From contig CABYXR010000007.1 of assembly GCA_902522955.1 (NCBI GenBank), positions 1 through 36,722 on the forward strand: a stretch of 36,722 nt of DNA. Direction: 5' to 3'. Positions 9,186-17,707 of this stretch are shown one piece after another; position 1 is the stretch's first letter, and every line of letters starts with the position of its first letter. Origin of the DNA: an uncultured Pelagibacteraceae bacterium. Its GTDB lineage: Bacteria > Pseudomonadota > Alphaproteobacteria > Pelagibacterales > Pelagibacteraceae. The notes beneath the pieces are model-generated. The model had not been told where the DNA came from, made no database searches, and saw nothing but the letters and a program-made list of their open reading frames with translations. The position numbers and the translations under genes were made by a program.

Positions 9186-9628
9186 TGCAGTTAAACAACT
9201 TAATTAAAAACAATAAGAACAAGATTAGAGTTGGTAGAGGTATTGGCTCTGGTAGAGGAAAAACATCCTCTAGAGGGCACAAAGGACAAAAATCTAGATC
9301 AGGAGTAGCAATCAAGAGTTTTGAGGGAGGTCAAATGCCTTTATACAGACGTTTACCAAAAAGAGGATTTAAGGCTTTAGCTAAATCTAATATTGCTATA
9401 CTTAATTTATCTAAAATACAAAGTATTACAGAAAAAAATAAAATAAATACAATTGATTTAAATATGTTGAAGAAAAACAAAATTATAAATAAAAATTTTT
9501 TAAAATTGAAAATATTAGGAGACGGAGACCTAAAAACAAAAATAGATATAACTGCCCACTTTGCCTCAAAACAAGCACAAGAAAAAATCATTAAGGTAGG
9601 CGGTAAAATTAATATTGTTAAAAAATAG
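9185..9628 (+). CDS. rplO: 50S ribosomal protein L15
   Basis: Late-assembly large-subunit protein. The glycine/arginine-rich N-terminal arm is clear ([20 protein letters not shown] and [18 protein letters not shown]), followed by the globular domain. Length 147 residues is normal. It starts on the last base of rpsE and is followed after 6 bases by secY. The gene is directly next to rpsE, where rpmD is normally found. Confidence 0.97.
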   Translation: MQLNNLIKNNKNKIRVGRGIGSGRGKTSSRGHKGQKSRSGVAIKSFEGGQMPLYRRLPKRGFKALAKSNIAILNLSKIQSITEKNKINTIDLNMLKKNKIINKNFLKLKILGDGDLKTKIDITAHFASKQAQEKIIKVGGKINIVKK

Positions 9629-9634
9629 CCGATT

Positions 9635-10939
9635 ATGTCTAGCGAAAGTTTAAACACAACAGGTGCCTTTAGTCAGGCGAAAGATTTAAAAAATAGAATA
9701 TTATTTACAATTTTATTATTGATAGTTTACAGGTTAGGAACATATGTACCTTTATCAGGTATAGACCCATTAGCTTTGAAAGAAATAATGTCCTCAAGTC
9801 AAAAAGGCCTGCTAGGGATGTTTAATATGTTTTCTGGTGGAGCGGTAACTAGAATGGCAATATTCGCTCTGGGTATAATGCCTTATATTTCTTCTTCAAT
9901 AATCGTTCAGCTACTAACTGGTGTGTCTGATTATTTTAAAAGTTTAAAAGATCAAGGAGAAATTGGTAGAAAAAAAATTACACAAATAACAAGATATGGA
10001 ACAGTACTTATTGCAGCTTTACAAGGATATGGAGTATCAGTTGGATTAGAAAATGCAGGAAATTTAGTAATTGAACCAGGAATGTCATTCAGAATTATTA
10101 CTACTATTTCTTTAGTAGCTGGCACAACTTTTTTAATGTGGTTGGGTGAACAAATTACTTTAAGAGGTGTTGGTAATGGAATTTCATTAATAATTTTTTC
10201 GGGAATTGTTGCTGAAATTCCCAGAGCATTAGCTTCTACATTTGAACTTGGTAGAACTGGCGCTTTGTCTGCACTTATGATTGTTGGAATATTTGTTTTA
10301 GTTATTTTGCTTGTCCTGTTTATTGTTTTCTTTGAGAGGGCAATGAGAAAAATTTTAGTAAATTACCCCAAAAGGCAAGTTGGAAATAAAATGTATGGAG
10401 GAGAGTCATCGCACCTTCCTTTAAAGATTAATACAGCAGGAGTAATACCAGCTATTTTTGCATCAGCTTTATTATTATTACCAATTACACTTACAAATTT
10501 TGGTTTTGCTGAGTCAGATTTATCGATGAAGATTTCTTCTATGTTTACACAAGGTCAACCGCTTTACATGTTATTATATGCTTCAGGAATAATTTTTTTC
10601 TCTTTTTTTTATACATCAATTGTATTTAACCCAAAAGAAACTGCAGAAAACTTAAGAAAATATGGAGGGTATATTCCAGGTATAAGACCTGGGGAGAGAA
10701 CAGCAGAGTATATAGAGACTATTTTGATGAGACTAACTACAGTTGGGTCTATGTATTTAACCTTTGTGTGTTTGATGCCAGAGTTTTTAATTGCTAAATA
10801 TCCTATACCTTTTTATTTAGGGGGAACATCTATATTAATTGTTGTAGTAGTTGCAATGGATACAGTTACTCAAGTACAAACAAGATTAATGAGCTCTCAA
10901 TATGAGTCTCTAATTAGGAAGACAAAATTTGGAAAATAA
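9635..10939 (+). CDS. secY: Preprotein translocase subunit SecY
   Basis: Channel subunit of the SecYEG translocon in the inner membrane. The 434-residue product shows the plug and first helices (YRLGTYVPLSGIDP, FNMFSGGAVTRMAIFALGIM, PYISSSIIVQLL), the cytoplasmic loop GNKMYGGESSHLPLKIN followed by GVIPAIFASAL, and NPKETAENLRKYGGYIPGIR near the last helices. Ten hydrophobic segments can be followed, as expected. It sits between rplO and adk, the standard alphaproteobacterial order. Confidence 0.97.
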   Translation: MSSESLNTTGAFSQAKDLKNRILFTILLLIVYRLGTYVPLSGIDPLALKEIMSSSQKGLLGMFNMFSGGAVTRMAIFALGIMPYISSSIIVQLLTGVSDYFKSLKDQGEIGRKKITQITRYGTVLIAALQGYGVSVGLENAGNLVIEPGMSFRIITTISLVAGTTFLMWLGEQITLRGVGNGISLIIFSGIVAEIPRALASTFELGRTGALSALMIVGIFVLVILLVLFIVFFERAMRKILVNYPKRQVGNKMYGGESSHLPLKINTAGVIPAIFASALLLLPITLTNFGFAESDLSMKISSMFTQGQPLYMLLYASGIIFFSFFYTSIVFNPKETAENLRKYGGYIPGIRPGERTAEYIETILMRLTTVGSMYLTFVCLMPEFLIAKYPIPFYLGGTSILIVVVVAMDTVTQVQTRLMSSQYESLIRKTKFGK

Positions 10940-10947
10940 TTAGTTTT

Positions 10948-11520
10948 ATGAATCTAATTATATTTGGCCCACCTGGAGCTGGAAAAGGAACACAATCTAA
11001 TTTTATTGTTAAAAAATACAATTTATTTCAACTCTCAACAGGTGATATTTTAAGAGATCAAATTAAAAAAAAGACTGATTTAGGAATAAAAATTTCACCA
11101 ATAATTAATTCTGGTTCTTTTGTCTCTGATGAAATTGTTAGTGAATTAATCGATGGGTTTATAAAAGATGATAGATTTAAGAACAGAATTATATTTGATG
11201 GTTATCCAAGAAGTTTAAATCAAGTAAAAAATTTGAACAATTTGCTAATCAAATATAAACAAAAAATAGATTTGGTATTGAAATTATCAGTAAAATTGGA
11301 AACAATTAAAAAAAGAATCTCTGAAAGAAGAATTTTAGAAAAAAGAGCAGATGACTATGAGGAAGTAGCTATAAGAAGATATAAAACGTATGAAAAGACG
11401 ACAGAACCAGTAATTGAATATTATAAAAAATTGAATTTATTAAAGGTAGTTGATGGAGAAAGGTCCATACAGCAAATAAATAAAGAAATTAGCGATATAA
11501 TTGACCTTATATTGAGTTGA
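10948..11520 (+). CDS. adk: Adenylate kinase, short form without full LID domain
   Basis: Converts AMP and ATP to two ADP. The P-loop is GPPGAGKGTQ near the N-terminus, followed by the AMP-binding segment STGDILRDQI and by FDGYPRSLNQ. The LID region is brief: RRILEKRADDYEEVAIRR goes straight into the last helices with no long insertion and no zinc cysteines. The total of 190 residues therefore marks the short bacterial form rather than the 214-residue type. It follows secY after 8 bases, and its stop codon overlaps a likely -35 box for the next operon. Confidence 0.96.
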   Translation: MNLIIFGPPGAGKGTQSNFIVKKYNLFQLSTGDILRDQIKKKTDLGIKISPIINSGSFVSDEIVSELIDGFIKDDRFKNRIIFDGYPRSLNQVKNLNNLLIKYKQKIDLVLKLSVKLETIKKRISERRILEKRADDYEEVAIRRYKTYEKTTEPVIEYYKKLNLLKVVDGERSIQQINKEISDIIDLILS

Positions 11521-11544
11521 CTTTAATTAATTAGGCAATATAAA
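11517..11544 (+). promoter_or_regulatory. Sigma70-type promoter for the alpha operon
   Basis: TTGACT (11517-11522) and TATAAA (11539-11544) are separated by 16 bases; each matches the consensus at five of six positions. The -35 overlaps the adk stop codon. The predicted start near 11551 would leave a leader of roughly 23 bases before rpsM, with no evident ribosome-binding site. This 54-base gap is the largest within the ribosomal block, which supports a separate promoter for rpsM-rpsK-rpoA-rplQ. Confidence 0.6.
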
Positions 11545-11574
11545 TACGCTTTTGGAACTTTAACTCATTTAAAT

Positions 11575-11958
11575 ATGGCTCGAATAGCAGGAATCAACAT
11601 TCCACAAAACAAAGTTGTAAGTATAGCTTTAACCTATATCCATGGAATTGGACCTTATTCTTCAAAAAAAATCTGTGAAAAACTAGAAATACCTGCTTTA
11701 AAAAGAGTCAACGAACTTACAGAGGAGCAGGTTTTAAAAATAAGAGAATTCATAGACGCTAATCATAAGGTCGAAGGAGATCTGAGAAGAGAAATATCAG
11801 TAAATATTAAAAGATTAGTTGATTTAGCATGTTATAGAGGAACTAGACATAAAAAAAAATTACCAGTTAGAGGACAAAGAACTCAGTGTAACGCAAGAAC
11901 CCGTAAAGGAAAAGCAATAGCAATAGCAGGGAAAAAATTAACACCACTTAAAAAATAA
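11575..11958 (+). CDS. rpsM: 30S ribosomal protein S13
   Basis: Head protein that contacts the P-site tRNA and bridges to the 50S subunit. The 127-residue product begins [20 protein letters not shown] and shows [14 protein letters not shown] and the basic C-terminal [20 protein letters not shown] followed by [14 protein letters not shown]. It is the first gene of the alpha cluster. No Shine-Dalgarno sequence is apparent just upstream, unlike many neighbours. Confidence 0.97.
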   Translation: MARIAGINIPQNKVVSIALTYIHGIGPYSSKKICEKLEIPALKRVNELTEEQVLKIREFIDANHKVEGDLRREISVNIKRLVDLACYRGTRHKKKLPVRGQRTQCNARTRKGKAIAIAGKKLTPLKK

Positions 11959-11970
11959 TTAAAATATCAA

Positions 11971-12420
11971 ATGATTAAAAAAGAAGAAAAATTAGAGAAA
12001 AAAACTGACACTAAAAAAACAGAGGTTACCAAAAAGGACAGTTCATTTAAAAAAAAGAAAAAGATTAAAAAGAATATAACTTCAGGTATTGCTTACGTTT
12101 ACTCAACGTTTAATAATACAATCATTTCAATTGCGGATGAAAGTGGAAATGTAGTTTCTTGGTCATCTGCAGGAGCTAAAGGCTTTAAAGGTTCTAGAAA
12201 ATCAACTCCATACGCAGCTCAAGTAGCGGCAGATGACGCTGGCGCAAAAGCATATGAACAAGGTTTAAGGACTTTGACTGTAGAAGTTAAAGGACCTGGT
12301 TCAGGACGAGAAACAGCTTTAAGATCTTTACAATCAAGAGGATTTAAAATTTTATCAATCACTGACAAAACGCCTATGGCACATAATGGCGCAAGACCAC
12401 CTAAAAAAAGGAGAGTATAA
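11971..12420 (+). CDS. rpsK: 30S ribosomal protein S11 with Lys-rich N-terminal extension
   Basis: S11 forms part of the 30S platform. The core runs from about residue 35: [56 protein letters not shown] and the end [14 protein letters not shown]. At 149 residues it is about 20 longer than typical S11. The excess is an N-terminal stretch dominated by lysine, glutamate and threonine. Residue 1 is the first in-frame ATG after rpsM; an internal start would have to be non-ATG, so I keep the extension. Confidence 0.95.
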   Translation: MIKKEEKLEKKTDTKKTEVTKKDSSFKKKKKIKKNITSGIAYVYSTFNNTIISIADESGNVVSWSSAGAKGFKGSRKSTPYAAQVAADDAGAKAYEQGLRTLTVEVKGPGSGRETALRSLQSRGFKILSITDKTPMAHNGARPPKKRRV

Positions 12421-13455
12421 ATGCAAACAACATCAAATATTATCGATAAAAATTGGAAAGCATTGATTAAACCAAATAAATTAGAGATAACAAGCAATGA
12501 GGATAAAACGATAGCAAAAGTAGTTGCTGAACCATTAGAAAAAGGTTTTGGTCAGACAATAGGAAATTGTTTAAGAAGAATATTATTATCGTCTATCCAA
12601 GGAGCGGCAGTTACTGCAATACAAATTGACGGAGTTTTACATGAGTTTTCTTCTATAAAAGGTGTCAGAGAGGATGTTACAGATATTGTTTTAAACGTAA
12701 AGAATTTAGCTATAAAGTCTACGTCTACCAGTTCAAAAAAGATTATTTTAGATATTAAAGGTCCTAAAGAAGTAAAAGCAAAAGATATTACCTTAGTACC
12801 AGAAATAGAAATTTTAAATCCCGAACAAACTATTTGCAACTTAGATGAAAAAACTAATTTTCATATGGAACTAATGATTAGCACAGGCAAAGGTTACGTG
12901 TCAGCACCAAAAAATAAATCTGAAGATAGTCCATTAGGTTTAATCTCAATCGACTCTTTGTTTAGTCCTGTTAAAAAAGTATCTTTTTCAGTCGAAAATA
13001 CAAGAGAAGGTAGCGCTTTGGACTACGATAAATTAGTTATGTCAGTTGAAACAAATGGAACTGTTGCAGCGGAGGATGCTATAGCATATTCAGCTAGAAT
13101 ATTTCAGGATCAACTATCAATGTTTGTAAATTTTGAAGATCCTCAAGAAGTTGTTAAAGAAGTAAAATCTACAGAGCCCGAATTTAATAGAAATTTATTA
13201 AAGCGTGTTGAGGAACTTGAACTATCAGTAAGATCCATGAATTGTCTTAAAAATGATAATATTATTTATATAGGTGACTTAGTTCAAAAAACTGAACCAG
13301 AGATGTTAAGAACTCCAAATTTTGGTAGAAAATCTTTAAATGAAATTAAAGAAGTGTTAAATACTATGTCTTTGTATTTGGGCATGGAGATACCTAATTG
13401 GCCACCAGATAACATTGCTGAACTATCAAAGAAATTAGAAGAAAATAATTACTAA
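12421..13455 (+). CDS. rpoA: DNA-directed RNA polymerase subunit alpha
   Basis: The alpha dimer nucleates RNA polymerase assembly, and its C-terminal domain touches UP elements and activators. The 344-residue protein contains the N-terminal domain ([34 protein letters not shown]) and a C-terminal domain of helix-hairpin type with [17 protein letters not shown]. Length and domain order are normal. It starts directly after the rpsK stop and shares one base with rplQ. Confidence 0.98.
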   Translation: MQTTSNIIDKNWKALIKPNKLEITSNEDKTIAKVVAEPLEKGFGQTIGNCLRRILLSSIQGAAVTAIQIDGVLHEFSSIKGVREDVTDIVLNVKNLAIKSTSTSSKKIILDIKGPKEVKAKDITLVPEIEILNPEQTICNLDEKTNFHMELMISTGKGYVSAPKNKSEDSPLGLISIDSLFSPVKKVSFSVENTREGSALDYDKLVMSVETNGTVAAEDAIAYSARIFQDQLSMFVNFEDPQEVVKEVKSTEPEFNRNLLKRVEELELSVRSMNCLKNDNIIYIGDLVQKTEPEMLRTPNFGRKSLNEIKEVLNTMSLYLGMEIPNWPPDNIAELSKKLEENNY

Positions 13456-13904
13456 TGAGACACGGAATAGGTTATAGAAAATTGAACAAAACAAGTGAGC
13501 ATAGAAAAGCTATGTTCAAAAATATGATTAATTCCCTTATAAAATATGAACAAATAATTACTACTTTACCCAAAGCAAAAGAACTAAAACCCCAGATAGA
13601 CAAATTAATTACTATAGGTAAAAAAAACTTACTAAGTAATAAGAAAAAACTATTCTCAAAACTGCAAGATAAAAAATCTGTTTCAAAAATTTTTGATGAA
13701 CTATCTAAAAGATACAACTCTAGAAAAGGAGGTTATACAAGGGTTTTAAGAGCAGGTTTTAGAACCGGAGACGACGCTCCGATGGCTGTTATAGAACTAG
13801 TGAACAGGAATCCAGAAGCAAAAAAAATAGATAAACCTAAAAAAGCCGAATTAAAAGATAAATCTCAAGAAAAAAAAACTGAAACAAAAGTAGTAACTAA
13901 ATAA
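13455..13904 (+). CDS. rplQ: 50S ribosomal protein L17 with Lys-rich tail
   Basis: L17 lies near the tunnel exit. The core is evident: [36 protein letters not shown] and [19 protein letters not shown] followed by VIELVNRN. The 149-residue product exceeds the usual 120-130 because of a lysine/glutamate-rich C-terminal tail. It is the last gene of the ribosomal block; only 12 bases separate it from the pseudouridine synthase gene and no terminator hairpin is visible. Confidence 0.96.
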   Translation: MRHGIGYRKLNKTSEHRKAMFKNMINSLIKYEQIITTLPKAKELKPQIDKLITIGKKNLLSNKKKLFSKLQDKKSVSKIFDELSKRYNSRKGGYTRVLRAGFRTGDDAPMAVIELVNRNPEAKKIDKPKKAELKDKSQEKKTETKVVTK

Positions 13905-13916
13905 TTTTAGTTCTAT

Positions 13917-14834
13917 ATGAATAAGTCCTATACAGTTGAAAAAGATTATAATAACTCACGTTTTGACAAATGGTTTAAAACTAATGTTGTTGATGTTCCT
14001 CAATCTTTAATACAAAAAATTATTAGACTAAATAAAGTCAAGATTAATAAAAAAAAAATAAAAACTTCTTATCGTCTTCAAACTGGTGATATAATTGAAA
14101 TATTTAATATATCCAAATTTACACCTAATGATAAAAAAAAAATAACAAAATATAAACCTTCTAATAAAGAAATTAACGGTTATGATGATTATATTTTAGA
14201 AAATAACGAAAACTTTATAGTTATAAACAAACCATCAGGAATAGCTGTTCAATCTGGAACAAAATCTTTTAAAAATCTTATAGATGTATTAAAAGATACA
14301 AAATATTTTTTAAATAAAAAACCATATATAGTTCATAGACTTGATAAAGAAACTTCAGGTGTATTAATTGTTGCCAAAACAAGAGAATATGCACAGTTAT
14401 TTACGTCCTTATTTAGAATAAGAAAAATACATAAAACCTATATTGCTTTAATACATGGCAATATTTCAAAGAATAAGATGGTATTAAGAGATGATTTAAT
14501 TATTTATGAAAAAGGAAAAAAGATAATTCAAAAAGCAGTTGCAAATCTTAGAGTGATAAAATCTACTGAAAACTATACATATGTAGAATTAAACCCTATT
14601 ACTGGTAGAAAACATCAATTAAGAAAACAACTTTTCAATTTAGGAAATCCTATAGTTGGTGATGAAAAATATTTTCTTAAAATCAATTTAAATAAGAGAA
14701 AAAAAACAACTAGTAATCTTATGTTGCATGCTTATAAAATAAAATTTATGATAAATAATATTCAATATAATTTTAAAGCTTCTTATAATGAACATTTTGA
14801 GAATTTTTTAAATAAAAATATTAAATCTTTTTAA
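13917..14834 (+). CDS. RluA-family 23S rRNA pseudouridine synthase (RluC-like)
   Basis: Isomerises specific uridines in rRNA to pseudouridine. The 305-residue protein has an N-terminal S4-type RNA-binding segment (residues about 15-65) and a RluA-type catalytic domain with HRLDKETSGVLIVAKT, in which D143 is the expected catalytic aspartate, plus PITGRKHQLRKQ near the C-terminus. The S4 domain fits RluC or RluD rather than RluA; choosing between them needs alignment. It follows rplQ after 12 bases, so it may ride on ribosomal transcription. Its 3' end overlaps convergent lipB by 14 bases. Confidence 0.85.
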   Translation: MNKSYTVEKDYNNSRFDKWFKTNVVDVPQSLIQKIIRLNKVKINKKKIKTSYRLQTGDIIEIFNISKFTPNDKKKITKYKPSNKEINGYDDYILENNENFIVINKPSGIAVQSGTKSFKNLIDVLKDTKYFLNKKPYIVHRLDKETSGVLIVAKTREYAQLFTSLFRIRKIHKTYIALIHGNISKNKMVLRDDLIIYEKGKKIIQKAVANLRVIKSTENYTYVELNPITGRKHQLRKQLFNLGNPIVGDEKYFLKINLNKRKKTTSNLMLHAYKIKFMINNIQYNFKASYNEHFENFLNKNIKSF

Positions 14835-15432
14835 TATTTTTTATAAAATATTCTAAAAGTTTCTTTTCTACATCCTTAATTTTAATCTTTTTTTCATTTA
14901 AGACGGAAGTAACCTTCTGATTACTTAAACCACATGGAAGAATTTTAGAATATTGTGCTAAATCATTATTTATATTGATTGAACATCCATGATAAGTTAT
15001 CCATCTCGATATTCTTAAACCTATTGCAGCAATTTTTTTATTATTAACCCAAATACCAATATTTTTTCTATCAGACTTACCGTTAAGATTATAAAATTTT
15101 AAAAATTCAATAATACTTTTCTCTATCATAGCAATAACCTTTCGAATATCTTTTTTTCTATTATTTAAATTTAAAACTAAATAAATAACTTTCTGTCCTG
15201 GATTGTGTAATGTAATTTTTCCGCCTCTATTGGTTTTAATGATTTTAATTTTTTTATCTAATATTTCACTATTATTAAATCTTATACCAGCTGTGTAAGT
15301 AGTTGGATGTTCCAAAATCCATAATAATTCTTTATTTTTGTTTTTTTTCAAATCAATTACACGTTTATTCATGAAGTTAATGGCTTTTGTATAGGAAATA
15401 GGTCTTTTACTTATTTTAATTTGCATGTTCAT
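14821..15432 (-). CDS. lipB: Octanoyltransferase LipB
   Basis: Transfers octanoyl groups from acyl carrier protein to lipoyl-dependent enzymes, the first step of lipoate synthesis. The 203-residue product carries GGKITLHNPGQKV (H76), KKIAAIGLRISRW with the catalytic K133, and LPCGLSNQKVTSV with the catalytic C167, matching the Lys/Cys pair of the family. Two in-frame ATG codons lie at the start (MNM); the first is used. It diverges from mgtE over 60 bases and its 3' end overlaps the pseudouridine synthase gene by 14 bases. Confidence 0.93.
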   Translation of the reverse strand: MNMQIKISKRPISYTKAINFMNKRVIDLKKNKNKELLWILEHPTTYTAGIRFNNSEILDKKIKIIKTNRGGKITLHNPGQKVIYLVLNLNNRKKDIRKVIAMIEKSIIEFLKFYNLNGKSDRKNIGIWVNNKKIAAIGLRISRWITYHGCSININNDLAQYSKILPCGLSNQKVTSVLNEKKIKIKDVEKKLLEYFIKNIKKI

Positions 15433-15437
15433 TTAGT

Positions 15438-15468
15438 TTGAATTTTATCATTTTATGGACTATTAGTC
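15438..15468 (+). promoter_or_regulatory. Candidate mgtE promoter overlapped by a short palindrome
   Basis: TTGAAT (15438-15443) and TATTAG (15461-15466) are 17 bases apart, a moderate sigma70-type match. A perfect 11-base palindrome, GACTATTAGTC, covers 15458-15468 and so lies over the -10 box. It sits mid-way in the 60-base lipB/mgtE divergent spacer and could be an operator, but the arms are only 5 bp and chance is possible in such AT-rich DNA. Confidence 0.35.
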
Positions 15469-15492
15469 TCAAAAAACAATAAGGGGTTTTTT

Positions 15493-16872
15493 ATGACTTT
15501 ATTAAAATCTACTGGAGACAAAAAGGTCAATCTTGATTTTAACAAAGAATTTATCAATACTTTCAGTGAAAAGATTTTATCAAGGGATATCGGGTTTATA
15601 AACCAAACTTTAAAAGATTTACATGAGTCTGATGTAGCCAATTTAATTGAAAATTTAACTAATGAAACTAGAGTCAAATTAATAGAATTAGAAGAATTTA
15701 GTCTTGATCCAGACATTTTTATCGAATTAAACGAATCTATACAAAGCGAGGTTCTTCAACTTTTATCTGTAGACTCGATAATCAAAATTATTAAAAGACT
15801 CGAGTCAGATGATTCTATTAAGTTATTAGAAAATCTTGAAAAAGAAAAAAAAGAAACTATTTTGGAAAAATTACCTCCAAAAGATAAATTTCTTTTAGAA
15901 GAAGGTTTAAGTTACCCAGAGGACTCTGCTGCCCGAATTATGCAAAGAGAATTTACTGCTGTGCCTAACAACTGGAGTGTGGGTCAAACAATAGACTATC
16001 TAAGAGAGAATAAAGATTTACCTAAAGAATTTTTAGAAATTTTTATTGTTGATAATGAATTTAAACCTGTTGGAACTGTACCTTCATCAAGAGTTTTGAG
16101 AACACCAAGAGATTTAAAAATGAGTTCTATCATGGTTGAGATGCCTGTTTTAATATCAGTGAATATGGATAAGGAAGAGGTTGGACACACATTTGAAAGC
16201 TATAATTTAGTTTCAGCTGGTGTGGTAAACAAAGATAATAAATTAGTTGGAATGATAACAGCTGATGATGTTGTTACAGTTGTTCAAGAAGAAGCAGAGG
16301 AAGATGCATTAAGATTAGCTGGTGTTGGAGATGAAGAAATAACAGATAGCGTTATCATAAAAACTAAAAGAAGATTTAATTGGCTTTTATTAAATCTTTT
16401 TACAGCTTTATTGGCTACATGGGTAATTAGTAACTTTGGTGCATCCATTGAACAAATGGTAGCTCTTGCTTTTTTAATGCCAATAGTAGCTTCAATGGGA
16501 GGGAATGCAGGTATGCAAACATTAGCAGTTACAATCAGAGCAATTGCTAAACAAGAATTATCTACAAGTAATTTTAATAGAGTTGTAGGCAAAGAGTTTA
16601 TAATAGGAGTGTTAAACGGAATTATTTTTGCAGTTATCACAGCTATAATAGTTCAGTTGTGGTTTAAAGAAATAAGTCTCTCACTATTGATTGGTATTTC
16701 AATGATTTTAAATATGATAGTAGCAGGTTTATTTGGAATTTTAGTTCCAGTTTCATTAAAAAAGATTAATATTGATCCAGCATTAGCTTCAAGTGTTTTC
16801 GTAACAACAATCACAGATGTGATAGGATTTTTATCATTTTTAGGATTGGGTTCCTATTATTTTTTGAATTAA
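15493..16872 (+). CDS. mgtE: Magnesium transporter MgtE
   Basis: Mg2+-gated Mg2+ channel of the inner membrane. The 459 residues fit the family: an acidic helical MgtE N-domain (about 10-125), a pair of CBS domains (about 130-255, with KPVGTVPSSRVL and DNKLVGMITADDVV), then a membrane domain of about five helices (290-459). The hallmark MPIVASMGGNAGMQTLAV is present; many homologues have N where this has M after MGGNAG. The TTITDVIGFLSFLG segment carries the aspartate expected in the ion path. A GGGG-type ribosome-binding site precedes the ATG. Overlaps convergent panC by 4 bases. Confidence 0.94.
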   Translation: MTLLKSTGDKKVNLDFNKEFINTFSEKILSRDIGFINQTLKDLHESDVANLIENLTNETRVKLIELEEFSLDPDIFIELNESIQSEVLQLLSVDSIIKIIKRLESDDSIKLLENLEKEKKETILEKLPPKDKFLLEEGLSYPEDSAARIMQREFTAVPNNWSVGQTIDYLRENKDLPKEFLEIFIVDNEFKPVGTVPSSRVLRTPRDLKMSSIMVEMPVLISVNMDKEEVGHTFESYNLVSAGVVNKDNKLVGMITADDVVTVVQEEAEEDALRLAGVGDEEITDSVIIKTKRRFNWLLLNLFTALLATWVISNFGASIEQMVALAFLMPIVASMGGNAGMQTLAVTIRAIAKQELSTSNFNRVVGKEFIIGVLNGIIFAVITAIIVQLWFKEISLSLLIGISMILNMIVAGLFGILVPVSLKKINIDPALASSVFVTTITDVIGFLSFLGLGSYYFLN

Positions 16873-17669
16873 AAATTATCAATTAATCGAATATTACCTA
16901 GATAATAAGCAATAAAAATTTTTGAATTTTTATTTATTAAACTTGTTTTTTTATGGGTTTTTAAACTAAAAACTTCCAAGTAATCAATTTTTTTTACTCC
17001 AAAATTTTTAATAATTTCTTTCATTTTATTGATGCTGTAAACAGGTTTTTTCCTAATTTTTTTTAGATAATGATAAATTTTTGATCCTATTTCTGTTTGT
17101 TTTTTGTTAAGAAGCTTATTTCTTGTAGAGCAGGCCATTCCATTTTTTTCTCTTATTGTATTGCATTTAACAACTATGGTTTTAATTTTTCTTTTAGCGA
17201 TATGTTGTTTTATCAAATGTAGTTGTTGATAATCTTTAACTCCTAAAAGAATTCTATCAGGATTAATAATTTCCAAAAATCTATTAACAATATTTAGAAC
17301 TCCTTCAAAGTGACCCTTTCTGAAAGAACCACATAGCTTTTTTGAGAAATTATCCAAGTATATATTATTTTTTGGTTTAAATGAGAAAATTTTCCTTTTA
17401 TTAGGAATAAAAACGTAATCAACTTTTAATTTTTTAAGTATTGATAGATCTTTATTTAAGTTCCGAGGATAATTTGAATAATCCTTTTTATTATTGAATT
17501 GTTTTGGGTTAACAAAAATTGAAACAATGTTTTTACCTTTAAATTTTTTTGATTTTTTGATCAAGGATATATGGCCGTTATGCAAACCACCCATTGTCGG
17601 TACAAAAGATAAGTTTTTTTGATTTAAGATAGCTTTTTGTAATTTATGTTTATTTTTAAATATTTTCAT
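16869..17669 (-). CDS. panC: Pantothenate synthetase PanC
   Basis: Joins pantoate and beta-alanine with ATP to make pantothenate, the coenzyme A precursor. The nucleotidyl-transferase motif HxGH is seen in PTMGGLHNGHISLI (H30, H33). GSFRKGHFEGVLNIVNRF and LLGVKDYQQLHLIK match the pantoate/ATP site; the usual FGEKDYQQL has V in place of E here. STRNKLL matches the SSRN region. At 266 residues it is a little short. AAGGA stands just before the ATG. panB is not in this window. Confidence 0.93.
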   Translation of the reverse strand: MKIFKNKHKLQKAILNQKNLSFVPTMGGLHNGHISLIKKSKKFKGKNIVSIFVNPKQFNNKKDYSNYPRNLNKDLSILKKLKVDYVFIPNKRKIFSFKPKNNIYLDNFSKKLCGSFRKGHFEGVLNIVNRFLEIINPDRILLGVKDYQQLHLIKQHIAKRKIKTIVVKCNTIREKNGMACSTRNKLLNKKQTEIGSKIYHYLKKIRKKPVYSINKMKEIIKNFGVKKIDYLEVFSLKTHKKTSLINKNSKIFIAYYLGNIRLIDNF

Positions 17670-17684
17670 TTCCTTATTGTAATG

Positions 17685-17698
17685 ATAATAACTATTAT
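17685..17698. repeat. Short inverted repeat in the panC/galU divergent spacer
   Basis: ATAATA and TATTAT face each other across two bases in the 38-base spacer between the panC and galU start codons. The right arm runs into TATAAG (17696-17701), a possible galU -10 box, but no good -35 lies at the right distance. It may be an operator or only the symmetry of two overlapping AT-rich promoters. Confidence 0.3.
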
Positions 17699-17707
17699 AA
17701 GAATCAT

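Noticed and set aside
13905..13916. Terminator after rplQ
   Set aside because: Only 12 bases, no inverted repeat; read-through into the pseudouridine synthase gene is more likely.
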